Positions 1-9,100 of a DNA stretch of 32,443 nucleotides are shown one piece after another. Both the position numbers and the translations under genes were made by a program. The notes under the pieces are model-generated. The model searched no databases, had not been told where the DNA came from, and was given only the letters and a program-made list of their open reading frames with translations. Source of the DNA: Acidobacteriota bacterium (GTDB lineage Bacteria; Acidobacteriota; Holophagae; Acanthopleuribacterales; Acanthopleuribacteraceae); contig JASJCB010000113.1 in the NCBI GenBank assembly GCA_030066195.1, positions 1-32,443 on the forward strand, in the 5' to 3' direction. Position 1 is the stretch's first letter. Each line of letters starts with the position of its first letter.

Positions 1-119
1 GTTTGTCCGGCGCGAATAAACCCCCACCATGCCGGTAAGCACATTTTATTCAGACGATCAGGTCATTGTTCCAACTTCAGGTCTTTTTACGTGGGGGCTT
101 TTTCACGCTACTTTCCGGC
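1..119. repeat. Direct repeat copy 1 (3' end of the neighbouring gene)
   Basis: This stretch is repeated at 340-458 with an offset of 339 bp; by eye 115 of 119 positions match. The repeat carries, on the minus strand, the last codons and stop of the hypothetical gene at 416-1294 (ending ..PPRKKT-stop) plus about 76 bp of its downstream flank. Copy 1 therefore looks like the tail of a second, otherwise lost copy of that gene, or part of a multi-copy cassette. It starts at the window edge, so its true left border is unknown. Confidence 0.85.
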
Positions 120-132
120 AGAGTAGCGTGAA
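102..132. repeat. Perfect 11-bp hairpin at the inner edge of repeat copy 1
   Basis: TTCACGCTACT (102-112) and AGTAGCGTGAA (122-132) are exact reverse complements around a 9-nt loop. The hairpin sits where copy 1 stops matching copy 2, and copy 2 has no right arm. It could be an element boundary or a folded RNA. There is no T-tract on either side that would make it a clear terminator. Confidence 0.7.
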
Positions 133-190
133 CAAGCGCACCCGTAACACGTTATACCGCGGGGACATCCAATTCTGAAGTATCGACGGC

Positions 191-232
191 GTGCTTACCG
201 GCACGGGGTGTGTTTGTTCGCGTCGGAGGAAC
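191..232 (-). repeat. Inverted, diverged copy of the repeat head
   Basis: These 42 bases match the reverse complement of 1-42 at 34 of 42 positions by eye, including an identical 13-base start GTGCTTACCGGCA. Two direct copies (1 and 340) therefore flank an inverted partial copy. The rest of 133-339 shows no coding sequence I can support. Confidence 0.65.
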
Positions 233-339
233 CCAAAACCCACGCGGTGCACCAATCGCTTTCCGAAGGCAATCCCTTTCGCAACTTGACCGCGTGATCT
301 TGCCTTCGGAACCTGTCTCTTGCATTGCGTTGGATATTT

Positions 340-458
340 GTTTGTCCGGCGCGAATAAACCCCCACCATGCCGGTAAGCACATTTTATTCAGATGATCAG
401 GTCACTGTTCCGGCTTCAGGTCTTTTTACGTGGGGGCTTTTTCACGCTACTTTCCGGC
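340..458. repeat. Direct repeat copy 2
   Basis: This is the partner of 1-119, with four mismatches seen. Its right part (416-458) encodes the C-terminal tail of the hypothetical protein on the minus strand. Its left part is that gene's downstream flank. Confidence 0.85.
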
Positions 459-1294
459 GGCGGCGATTGGGACACCGGCTCGATCAACCGCGCCGCATCA
501 TGGTTGCCCATCCGTCGCGGCTTTACCCATATTGAACCTGACCCCGCATCCGGCGCCGGTTCGCTTTCAACCGCCGCCCCCTCGGGTTGTTCGGTTTGCG
601 GCGGTTGCGGCGCCTCGGTTTTGGTGGGTCGGAAGGTATAGCCGTAACGTCGCATCTCGTCGCGCAGGGCGGGGTTGGGCGTCCCGTGCATGGCCGCGCG
701 TAGAAACTTGGCCAGGTAGCCGTGTAACCTGTCGACCTCGGCTCGTTGCGGATCCAGGTCGTCGCGGGCATCCATCACGCGGGCTTTGGCCTGGCTGAGC
801 CGCCTGGCCGCATCATCCGCCACAGTGCGGTATTCCGTCAATTGGGCCAGGGAGGGACTGGTGACCAGTTCCGGGTGCTTGGCGCTCTGGTTGCGCAGGT
901 GATGCTCCATGCGCGCCGCCGCCATGAGCCAGTCGTCGTAACGGGTGAAACCGGGCATGCCCTTGAGCGGGAGTTCCATCAATGCTAATGTTTCTAAGCC
1001 GATGCGTCCCAGCCGATACTGAAAGCGCAGGTCCTTCCACAGATGCCGTACGCAAGCGCGCAAGGTATCGATTGCCTTGGCGTGCGTCTCCACAATCCCG
1101 GCCAGATCGGCCCTGGCGTCGTAGTAAACCTTCAGTGCCGCTTTGAAAGCTTGTCGGGTATCGGCCAACTGATCGGCAACCGCCGGCGGAATGTAACCCT
1201 TCCCGGCATTCAGATCGTTCCGCCCGGCCCTGGCGGCAATGCTGATGAAAGTAGATCGATTCCGATCGCTCTGCAAATACATGATACGGGGCAC
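416..1294 (-). CDS. Hypothetical helical protein with Pro/Lys-rich tail, GTG start
   Basis: I do not recognise this 292-residue protein. The reading frame is open further upstream, but a GTG at 1292-1294 sits 6 nt behind GGAGG (1301-1305 on the plus strand) and 17-bp-spaced promoter boxes lie just before it, so I place the start there. An ATG four codons later is too far from the GGAGG. Residues from about 20 to 210 are predicted helical with no Cys cluster, signal peptide or membrane segment. A Lys/Arg/Ala-rich heptad-like stretch follows the PSLAQLTEY segment. The last 70 residues are low-complexity (Pro, Gln, Glu, Lys), ending in KKPPRKKT. The gene's 3' end is duplicated at 1-119, which suggests a multi-copy family. 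No function can be assigned from sequence. Confidence 0.7.
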   Translation of the reverse strand: MPRIMYLQSDRNRSTFISIAARAGRNDLNAGKGYIPPAVADQLADTRQAFKAALKVYYDARADLAGIVETHAKAIDTLRACVRHLWKDLRFQYRLGRIGLETLALMELPLKGMPGFTRYDDWLMAAARMEHHLRNQSAKHPELVTSPSLAQLTEYRTVADDAARRLSQAKARVMDARDDLDPQRAEVDRLHGYLAKFLRAAMHGTPNPALRDEMRRYGYTFRPTKTEAPQPPQTEQPEGAAVESEPAPDAGSGSIWVKPRRMGNHDAARLIEPVSQSPPPESSVKKPPRKKT

Positions 1295-1352
1295 AGGGAA
1301 CCTCCACGGGCAAAACTTGCCTTGCAAACGGTGCGCAGGCGAGAGCTGCTGC

Positions 1353-1381
1353 ATCGTAAGCATCATTGATGCCAATGTCAA
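1353..1381 (-). promoter_or_regulatory. Sigma-70-type promoter for the 416-1294 gene
   Basis: On the minus strand TTGACA (1376-1381, perfect -35) is followed after exactly 17 nt by TACGAT (1353-1358, four of six to TATAAT). Transcription would start near 1346, about 50 nt before the GTG start codon. This supports the GTG start over the longer reading frame. Confidence 0.55.
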
Positions 1382-1449
1382 TCGAATTAATCTCACACAT
1401 GAAGGCATCGGCACGGTGAAAAAGAGAGTAATCCGAACAAAATATATAT

Positions 1450-1465
1450 TTGCAAATGTTTGCAA
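1450..1465. promoter_or_regulatory. Perfect 16-bp palindrome, operator-like
   Basis: TTGCAAA-TG-TTTGCAA is a perfect dyad of 7+2+7 in an AT-rich stretch about 70 bp upstream of the -35 box of the minus-strand gene. The size and symmetry fit a dimeric helix-turn-helix regulator site. No regulator gene is next to it, so the role is a guess. Confidence 0.35.
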
Positions 1466-2160
1466 CTCGATTTCAAGCATGACAAATGTCCCTGAAAACA
1501 TTCAGCAGGGAAGTATTCGATAAAAATAATGGGTTTATACCAGGCCGGCTATTCAATTCTGAAAATCTGGACGAGGTCATAACTATCTTGAAAGTCATTT
1601 TTGGAATTGGAGAGAGATACATGTAGTTGCCTGGAGTTACCATCTGACTAAAAGAGGATCTCATAACAAGCGATTTAGACATTTTCATTTTCAAAATTGA
1701 GTACATGACCGATCATGATTTCAATTTTTAAACCAGGAATAGATACAAGACACCGCATCTGCAAAACATTTTTTTCGGAATTAAGAAAAAGGAGAGTCAT
1801 GAGATAGCTTGAACAGGTCCGAGCATGGATTGCGTCAAGAAGCAACCAAGGCCGATCAAGTTCTGAAAAAGCTCGCTTACCGTCGCGGTCCGGGTCTGTT
1901 CGCGCCCGGACATGTAGGTGCGGGGAACAAGCCGTCACTTAAAGACTGGAGGTATGCCCGCGCACAAATACGAACCTGGCAAACCTAAGGCAAGCATTGA
2001 ATGTAAATCGGAACAACCCCGTGAATCAATGTGCTCGAAAGCAATTGCCGGCAGGGCAAAGCCCGGAATGAAGCCCGGAACCCCCAGAGTGCATCAGGAA
2101 AGGAAGTCGATTGACAATGCGAAAGAACAAGCAACGCCCGGCCCATCAAAGCCCAAACTG

Positions 2161-2452
2161 TGGGGTATTCCCGGGAGCGCCCGGGTCTCGCGGGCTGCAA
2201 GCCGTTCATTTTGCCATGGCGAAATTAAGCGGATTGTGTCTTGGTTCAAACTCGAACGGTGTCGTTAAAAATACGAAGAACATGTTCGAAAAACGGCAAA
2301 GCCGGGTTTTAGTCCTGAGTTATAATCATTACCATTAATGGCTCGCTTGCCCTTTAGAGATCGCCTATCGGAAATATGAGTCGCCTAATTTCGCCATGGC
2401 GAGATGAACGGCTTGCAGCCGGCGGGACGCGGGCGCGCCCGGGAATACCCCA
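2161..2452. mobile_element. Inverted-repeat element (MITE-like), 71-bp arms
   Basis: The left arm 2161-2231 and right arm 2382-2452 are reverse complements with about 7 mismatches in 71 by eye. Both start TGGGGTATTCCCGGG and end near GCCATGGCGAAATTA. The 150 bp between them holds no supported gene. A transcript could fold into one long stem. The architecture fits a non-autonomous transposable element or a dispersed palindromic repeat. No transposase or clear target duplication was found, so the class is uncertain. Confidence 0.6.
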
Positions 2453-2781
2453 TAGCTTGCTTTTAACATGTCATCCGATATGTGCCGGCGGCTTCTACGG
2501 ACTACGCGCTAAAAACTGACACCGGCTACACCTGTCGTTGAAATTGCGTGAAAGTGTTGATGTTGCGCTACTCGGTGATCCGGTTTCTATTTGACGAAAA
2601 GGCACTAATTCAACATCGAACCTTTACAGCGACTTTACAATGTTTCAGTTTTTACGTATCATCAGTCCTGCAATTGAATTTACTGTAGGGGAGAAGACTA
2701 CCTGTGCCCCGGATTGCCGCATCGATCTTTTTCGGCTCCATACCTAAATCGACCTGTCAGAACCAATGGAGGTTTTCAATT

Positions 2782-5181
2782 ATGAGGAACAGACTCGTTC
2801 TGTGTATTACTCTTTGCCTGCTGACGTCCCCCGTCTTGCTTGGCCAGGCATCAAACGATGTCCAAAACCTGATGAATAACAAAGCGTTCGCCGACGCACA
2901 AGCCGCCAAGATGCTGGCCCATAAGACCGGCAAATTGAACAAACTCGACAATCACCTGGCCGACCTGAGCCGCGAATGGCAAGAGCGCAAGATGACGCGC
3001 GCCATGGCGAAAGGCGGCAGCGGCGTCTTTACGCCCACCAACCCCCTGATCCAAGCACCTGACCTGGCCGACGGCCTGGTTGTCATCGACGCCGTGGCCA
3101 CCGGCGACCCCGCCGAACTGCTCGCTGATTTGGAAGCCTTGGGTTTGACCAACGGCTCCACCTACGGCCGTTTCGTTTCGGGCCGCATGCCCGTCGATAA
3201 CCTGGAAACCATGGCGGGTTCCGTCAACCTGGCCTTTGCCAGACTGTCCGTGAACAAAGCCTTTGTGGGCGACGTCACCAGTCGCGGCGATGTCTCCATG
3301 AAAACGGATCAGGTGCGTTCCCTCTACGGTCTGGACGGTTCCGGTCTGACCATCGGCTCCCTGTCCGACAGCTTTGACTGCGACGGCGGCGCCGCCTCGG
3401 AGGTTGCCAGTAACGATCTGCCCGCCGGCATCGTCGTGCTGCAGGACTTTTGCCCCGGCGGCACCGATGAAGGCCGCGCCATGATGCAGTTGATTCACGA
3501 CGTGGCCCCCGGCTCAAAGCAACTGTTTGCGACCACGCAGTTCGGTATCGCGGGTTTTGCCAACGCCATCATCAACCTGGCCGTGGCGGGCGCCGATATC
3601 ATGGTTGACGACATCATCTACTTTGCCGAGCCCATGTACCAGGACGGCATCATCGCGCAAGCCGCGGATATCGTCAAGAACGCGGGCATTCCGTACTTCT
3701 CGGCTGCCGGTAACGACGGCCGTAGCGCCTACAGAGCGCCTTACTCTCCCAGCGGCGTTCCCGGTCTGTTCGGCGGTAATCGCCATGACTTCGATCCCGG
3801 TCCCGCGGTCGACGACCTGCTGACCATCACCCTGTTCCCCGGTGTGACCAACGTCGTGCTCCAGTGGGCCGATCCCTCCTTTTCCATCAGCGGACCTCCG
3901 GGTGCGGCCGGTGACTTGGATGTACTGCTCTACACCACCGGCGGCGGGTTCCTGGGCCTCGGCTCGGCGGCGGTTAACATCGGCGGCGATCCCGTCGAGA
4001 TTTTCGGTATCTTTTACGGCGGTTCGACCCCGATCGATGTCGCCTTGGGTGTCGAACTGTTCGAGGGCGCCTTCCCTCAAGACTTGAAGATCCTGTTGTT
4101 CGGCAGCGGGCAGATTTCGGAAAATCAAACCTTCAGCGGCTCTCTTTACGGGCACGCCAATGCCGCCGGCGCATTCGCCGTGGGCGCATCCGCATGGTTC
4201 AACACCTTCGCTTGGAACAGCTTCACCAATCCCGCGTTTCTCAACGGCTTCTCCTCCGCGGGTCCTCAGCCCATCTTCTTCGATCTGGACGGCAATCCGG
4301 TCAATGAGATCCGGGAAAAGCCCGAGGCGGTGGGTCCCGACGGCACCAACACGACCTTCTTCGGTTCCGATCTCGGCTTCTCCTTCCAGGGCGAACCTGA
4401 CGGCTTCCCCAACTTCTTCGGCACCTCCGCCGCGGCGCCCCACGTAGCGGCGGCGGCAGCGCTGATCAAGCAAACCGACAAATCGCTGACGCCGGATGAG
4501 GTTTACAGCCTCCTGGAAGACACCGCCGACGATATGGACGATCCCTTCACGCCCGGTTTCGACGTTGGTTTCGACTTCGGTTCCGGTTATGGTTTCGTCG
4601 ACATCCTGGACGCTGTCGAGTCGGCCGCGGCCTTCGGCGACAAGACGTTTGTTTGCTGGGCGCCTCAGGACAACCCGCAGAACACGCGCAGTATCGCCGT
4701 GAGAGACAAGGACCTGTCCAAATTCCTTGCTAAAGGCGCCAAGTACGGTCCCTGCGACATCGCTAATCCCGTTGTCGACGCCGGCGTCCTGGAAGACATC
4801 ATTGCCCGGCTTGAAGCTGTCATCGCCGCCAATCCGGGGGATTGCACCGACAAGGTCGAGGATGTGCTTTCCGGTGTGGAAACCGCGCTGGAGGAATTCC
4901 TGAAGCCCGACTATGAGGCGTTTATCGGCAATATCGAAGGCGCCGTGGGCGATCTCGAGGCGGCTGTCGAAGAAAACAACTGCAACGATCCCGCTGAACT
5001 GAACGATCTGCTGAACGCTCTCGCCGACGCTGCTGTGGCCGTTGCGCTCCAGGAAATCAATAACGCCTCGGGCAACATCCGCGACGCCCTGGAATCGCTG
5101 GCAGAAGGCGACGCCGAAAGAGGCGCCGGTGAGTTCAAGGACGCGGTAGCCAAGTACAAAGACGTCTTGGGCAAGCTCTAG
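2782..5181 (+). CDS. Secreted divergent S8 (subtilisin-like) serine peptidase
   Basis: This 799-residue exported protein belongs to the subtilase superfamily. I start it at ATG 2782, 9 nt after TGGAGG, because a typical signal peptide (MRNRLVLCITLCLL.., Ala-rich end near residue 22) begins there; the frame is open 26 codons earlier. The Asp motif is SLSDSFD (D196), the oxyanion Asn is in SAAGNDG (N311), and the nucleophile is in GTSAAAPHVA (S549). The usual His-Gly-Thr is replaced by TDEGRAM, putting Glu230 (or Asp229) at the His position. A beta-rich insert lies between N311 and S549. After the catalytic domain come a C-W-x-P..NP..C segment (Cys625 to Cys658), resembling the CHxPPGNP..HGD..C motif of secreted proteins, and an acidic helical tail (about 668-799) like a FIMAH domain. 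It probably acts outside the cell. The substrate is unknown. Confidence 0.85.
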   Translation: MRNRLVLCITLCLLTSPVLLGQASNDVQNLMNNKAFADAQAAKMLAHKTGKLNKLDNHLADLSREWQERKMTRAMAKGGSGVFTPTNPLIQAPDLADGLVVIDAVATGDPAELLADLEALGLTNGSTYGRFVSGRMPVDNLETMAGSVNLAFARLSVNKAFVGDVTSRGDVSMKTDQVRSLYGLDGSGLTIGSLSDSFDCDGGAASEVASNDLPAGIVVLQDFCPGGTDEGRAMMQLIHDVAPGSKQLFATTQFGIAGFANAIINLAVAGADIMVDDIIYFAEPMYQDGIIAQAADIVKNAGIPYFSAAGNDGRSAYRAPYSPSGVPGLFGGNRHDFDPGPAVDDLLTITLFPGVTNVVLQWADPSFSISGPPGAAGDLDVLLYTTGGGFLGLGSAAVNIGGDPVEIFGIFYGGSTPIDVALGVELFEGAFPQDLKILLFGSGQISENQTFSGSLYGHANAAGAFAVGASAWFNTFAWNSFTNPAFLNGFSSAGPQPIFFDLDGNPVNEIREKPEAVGPDGTNTTFFGSDLGFSFQGEPDGFPNFFGTSAAAPHVAAAAALIKQTDKSLTPDEVYSLLEDTADDMDDPFTPGFDVGFDFGSGYGFVDILDAVESAAAFGDKTFVCWAPQDNPQNTRSIAVRDKDLSKFLAKGAKYGPCDIANPVVDAGVLEDIIARLEAVIAANPGDCTDKVEDVLSGVETALEEFLKPDYEAFIGNIEGAVGDLEAAVEENNCNDPAELNDLLNALADAAVAVALQEINNASGNIRDALESLAEGDAERGAGEFKDAVAKYKDVLGKL

Positions 5182-5232
5182 GATATCGACTCGTACCTGA
5201 GATCGAAGGTTCTCAGCCACAAATTCCCAACC

Positions 5233-5262
5233 AGGCCCCGGTCCAGCCGGGGCCTTTCTTTT
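5233..5262 (+). terminator. Rho-independent terminator of the subtilase gene
   Basis: AGGCCCCGG (5233-5241) pairs perfectly with CCGGGGCCT (5247-5255) over a 5-nt loop, followed by TTTCTTTT. It lies 51 bp after the subtilase stop codon and ends that transcript before the dipeptidase gene. Confidence 0.85.
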
Positions 5263-5385
5263 GATTCACCCGCGGTTTCATGTCCGGGAAAGGATGCCTT
5301 GTCTGCCGACTGCATGACTTGCGCCACAAGGACCATACCGATTCGACAAATTTTGTGATATGTTCCCTGAAATAAGGAGGGCATC

Positions 5386-6084
5386 ATGGAATTACTTCTA
5401 CTAAGCAACTCGACAGATCCGAAAATGGGCTACCTGGGGCATTGTGTCGATGAGGTGACCGCCTTCTTCTCCGGCGTCAAGGATGTCACCTTTATTCCAT
5501 ACGCCTTGAAAGATTGGGATACCTACACCCACAATACCAGGGAACGCTTTCAGGCCATGGGTAAAAACCTGACCTCCATCCATGAATACGAGGACGCTGC
5601 AAGCGCCGTCAAAAACTCCGAGGCCTTTTACGTCGGCGGCGGAAATACATTCAGGCTGCTCAAGATTTTATATGATATGAACCTACTACCGCTTATTCGG
5701 GACAATGTGCTCGCCGGCGGTAAATACATGGGCGCAAGCGCCGGCACCAATATCGCCTGCAAAAATGTCAGAACCACGAACGATATGCCCATTGTCTACC
5801 CACCCAGCCTGGATGCGCTGAACCTGTTTCCACTCAATATCAATCCCCATTATCTGGACGGCGTTGAGAAGGCCGATCATCAGGGGGAGACCCGGGAAAA
5901 ACGATTGTTGGAATTCCTTGAAGAAAACACGGGCCCGGTGCTGGCCATCAGAGAAGGGGCCATGGTTCGCGTTTCCAATAAGGAAGTGCTCCTGAAAGGT
6001 AAAAACGGCGGCCGCCTGTTTATTACCAGGGATGAGATCAGGGAATTGAACGATGAGGAAGACTTGAGCTTTCTGCTCGATTGA
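5386..6084 (+). CDS. pepE: Dipeptidase E (aspartyl dipeptidase, peptidase family S51)
   Basis: The 232-residue cytoplasmic protein matches PepE in length (the E. coli enzyme is 229 residues) and motifs. The nucleophile elbow is MGASAGTN (Ser118). The YVGGGNTFRLL loop precedes it, and the conserved NINPHYLDG (His155) and HQGETREKR segments follow. The family hydrolyses dipeptides with an N-terminal aspartate, using a Ser-His-Glu/Asp arrangement on a class-I-amidotransferase-like fold. The start is clear: AAGGAGG lies 5 nt before ATG 5386. It is preceded by the subtilase terminator and so has its own transcript. It could work downstream of extracellular proteolysis as a peptide scavenger, but that link is only positional. 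Confidence 0.92.
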   Translation: MELLLLSNSTDPKMGYLGHCVDEVTAFFSGVKDVTFIPYALKDWDTYTHNTRERFQAMGKNLTSIHEYEDAASAVKNSEAFYVGGGNTFRLLKILYDMNLLPLIRDNVLAGGKYMGASAGTNIACKNVRTTNDMPIVYPPSLDALNLFPLNINPHYLDGVEKADHQGETREKRLLEFLEENTGPVLAIREGAMVRVSNKEVLLKGKNGGRLFITRDEIRELNDEEDLSFLLD

Positions 6085-6127
6085 TGATACCGCTTGGATG
6101 CACGCCGGCAGCGTGTGCGCCGGGGGG

Positions 6128-6136
6128 TGTTATAAT
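6128..6136 (+). promoter_or_regulatory. Extended -10 promoter (TGtTATAAT) before the sensor kinase gene
   Basis: A perfect extended -10, TG-T-TATAAT, lies 35 bp before ATG 6171; no good -35 is visible, as is common for this class. Transcription would start near 6143. An in-frame ATG at 6135 overlaps the -10 itself and would not be on this transcript, which favours the 6171 start. Confidence 0.5.
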
Positions 6137-6170
6137 GGGCCGGTTTTCAGTGCTTAGATTCGGGAGATCC

Positions 6171-9100
6171 ATGCGTTCCAAGCTTCCGGCTTTCGGCCCG
6201 TTTTTCCTTCTGCTGTTTGCCCCGTGTCCGGCTCTGTCCGGCGAGCCGCGTTTCGATCATGTCGACAGTCGGGTCGGTTTATCGCATCATACGGTCTCCT
6301 CCGTGCTTCAGGATTCTCGGGGCTTCCTGTGGTTCGGCACCATTGACGGGTTGAACCGTTACGACGGCTATCGCTGCAAGGTTTTTCGCCACCATCCCCG
6401 GGACGCCGGTTCGCTTTCAAGCAGTTTCATCCATTGCCTGCTGGAGGATCGGCAGGGTCATCTTTGGATCGGTACCCGCGACGGGGGTTTGTCCGTCTTG
6501 CGATCCGAGGATCGCGAACGCGGTTTCTTTCGGCGTTACCTGCCGCGACCCGACGATCCGAACAGCCTGAGCCATGTCATGGTGCAGACCTTGTACTTGG
6601 ATCGATCCGATCGCATGTGGGTGGGCACCGCCGCGGGCTTGGATTTGTTCGACCGGGCCGCCGGACGGTTTACCGCTTATCGGTTGTTCGATGAACCCGT
6701 CACGGTCACCGGCCTGGTGGAAGATGCCGACGGCCTTTTGTGGATTGCGAGTCATCGCGGCCTTTACGCGTTGGATTTGAACCGCTTCGAGCAAATCGAC
6801 CCGGCCGATTGCCGCGATGAGGTAAGGCCGTATCGCTACAAACCGGACAACCCCGAGGGCCTTGCTACCGACATGATCGGTCGCCTGCTGCTCGATAAGG
6901 AGGGCCGCCTGTGGTTGTCTACACGCGGGCAGGGTTTCAGCATGCTGGACCGGGCAACCGGCCGATTCACCCATTATCCGCCCGCGACCGACGGCTGGGT
7001 GCCGGGTAATCCTACCGTTGCCTTTCAGGATGAAGAGGGCCGTTTGTGGATCGGCTCGGACGGCGACGGCTTGACGATTTGGGATCCGGAAACCGGCGCC
7101 TCCGAACGTTACCGGCACCAGCCCTCCCGCGTCGACAGTCTGAGTCACGACAATGTCAATCACATCTACCGATCGCGGGACGGCGCGTCGGGCAGCATCT
7201 GGGTGCTGACCTGGGGCGGCGGCGTGAACCGGCTGATCCCCGATGACCGGCCCTTCGGCCTGGTGCGCCACGATCCCATGGACCTCAACAGCCCGGCCGG
7301 GAACTTCATCTTCGCTTTGCATGAGGATCGCTTCGGCGACCTCTGGGTGGGATCGTCGGGCGCCGGTTTGGGTCGCTGGGACCGGCCGGCCGGCCGGTGG
7401 ACGCGTTTCGTGCACGATCCCGCTGATTCCGAGAGCCTGAGTCATAACCATGTCTGGGCGATCACCGAGGACGACCGGGGCGACCTCTGGCTGACCACCG
7501 AACAGGGCGGCATCAATCAGTTGGTGCGCAAGAGCAAGGACGATCCGGTGCGGTTTCGGCATCACCGGCACGATCCAAATCGAGCCGACAGCCTGCTGGA
7601 GGACAACCACCGCGTCTTCTTCCAGGATCGCGACGGCAATCTGTGGGCCGGCGGCGAGCAGGAGGGTCTGTCGGTGCTGACCCCCGGTAATCGGGCAAGT
7701 GGGCGCTGGCGCCATTTTCGGCATCGGCCCGAGGACCCCGACAGCCTCAGCGAGAACCTGATACGCTGCATGGCCCAGGATGCGGAGGGCATGCTTTGGA
7801 TCGGCACCTACAGCGGCGGCTTGAACCGTATGGCTCCGTCCGGGGGTAAAGTGCGGCGCTATCGTCACCGGGACAGCCGGGCCGACGCTTTGTCTCATGA
7901 CGATGTGCGCTGTGTGCTGGTGACGCGCGGGGGCCATGTCTGGGCGGGGACCTACGGCGGCGGCTTGAATCGCTTTCACCCGGAAACAGACGGCTTTTCT
8001 CACCTGACGCAAGCAGACGGCCTGGCCAATAACTTCGTCTACGGCATGTTGGAAGACGGTGAGGGCGCCCTGTGGATCAGCACCAACCGCGGCATCGATC
8101 GCCTGGGTCCCGACGACGCCTTTACCCGTTACGATACCCAACACGGGGTGCAGTCCGACGAGTTCAACACGGGCGCTTATGCGGCCGGCAGGGACGGCGA
8201 GTTATTCTTCGGCGGCGTGCACGGCTTCAACTATTTCCGGCCGGAGGCGATCAAAGCCAGGACCCTGCGTGACCGGGACTTTCCGCCGCCGGTGGTGATA
8301 ACCGACTTCGTGATTATGGGCGAAACGGTCCAACTGCCCCGGGAAGGACCCGTGCGACCGGCCTATGACGACAAGTTCTTTTCGGTCTCGTTCGCGGTCT
8401 TGGACTATCACGATACCGACCGCAATCGCTACGCCTACATGCTGGAAGGTTTCGACTCCGATTGGATCGACAATGGAACGCGTCATTACGCGGGCTATAC
8501 CAACCTGGACCCGGGCGTCTACACCTTGCGCTATCGGGGCGCGGGCAGCGCGGGCGTATGGTCGGAGGGGACGCCGCTGGAAATCGTCATCAGCCCGCCC
8601 TTTTGGCAAACCGGATGGTTCCGCGCTCTCATGGTGTTGGGTCTTGCTCTAGCCGTTCTGGCCGGGTTCAAGGTCAAGCAGTATTACCAGGCCTGGCGGG
8701 GTACGCGTTACGTGGGTCAGTTCAAGCTGTTGCGGAAGCTTGGCGAGGGTGGATCGGGCGTTGTCTACCTGGCCGGGGACCGCGTGAACCGTCGAACGGT
8801 GGCGCTCAAGGTATTGCACAGCCGCCTGGAGGAGACGCGCGACGGCATCCGCCGCTTCCTGCAAGAGGCCGAGATCGGTCAACGGCTGAATCATCCGCAC
8901 ATCGTCACCATTTACGAGGCGGGTAGCCACGGCAAGACGCGCTATATCAGTATGGAGTACATCGAGGGCGAGACCCTGAAAACCTACCGGCAGGGGAGGG
9001 CAGAGGTCGGCTTGGACGAGCTGTTGACCCGGGCTCGGCAAATTCTGGAAGGCCTGACCGCGATTCACGAGTTGGAGATTGTGCACCGCGATTTGAAAGC

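Larger units (their letters stand above)
1295..2781. other. Gene-poor region: AT-rich island plus inverted repeat
   Basis: No reading frame here has a convincing start, ribosome binding site or protein-like composition. About 1380-1800 is clearly richer in A/T than the surrounding genes. At 1450-1465 lies a perfect palindrome TTGCAAATGTTTGCAA. The second half contains the large inverted repeat listed separately. At 2636-2641 TACAAT could be a -10 box for the subtilase gene, but I see no -35 at the right distance. Confidence 0.6.

Noticed and set aside
103..381. A 92-residue minus-strand frame between the two direct repeats
   Set aside because: It is composed largely of repeat and inverted-repeat DNA, has no ribosome site, and is not in the frame of the duplicated gene tail.
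2320..2334. Fur-box-like sequence TTATAATCATTACCA, 13 of 15 to the TGATAATnATTATCA core
   Set aside because: It lies in the centre of the inverted-repeat element, about 450 bp from the nearest gene start, so a regulatory role is unlikely.
1918..2338. Short plus-strand frames reading into the inverted repeat
   Set aside because: They end inside the repeat element, have Pro/Lys/Arg-rich low-complexity composition and no ribosome binding site; they probably reflect the mobile repeat.
3514..5220. A 568-residue antisense frame across the subtilase gene
   Set aside because: GC-rich codon bias leaves the opposite strand free of stops; the sense strand has all protease motifs.
6417..8144. A 575-residue antisense frame across the propeller domain
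   Set aside because: Shadow of the repeated propeller codons; composition is not protein-like and no start signal is seen.
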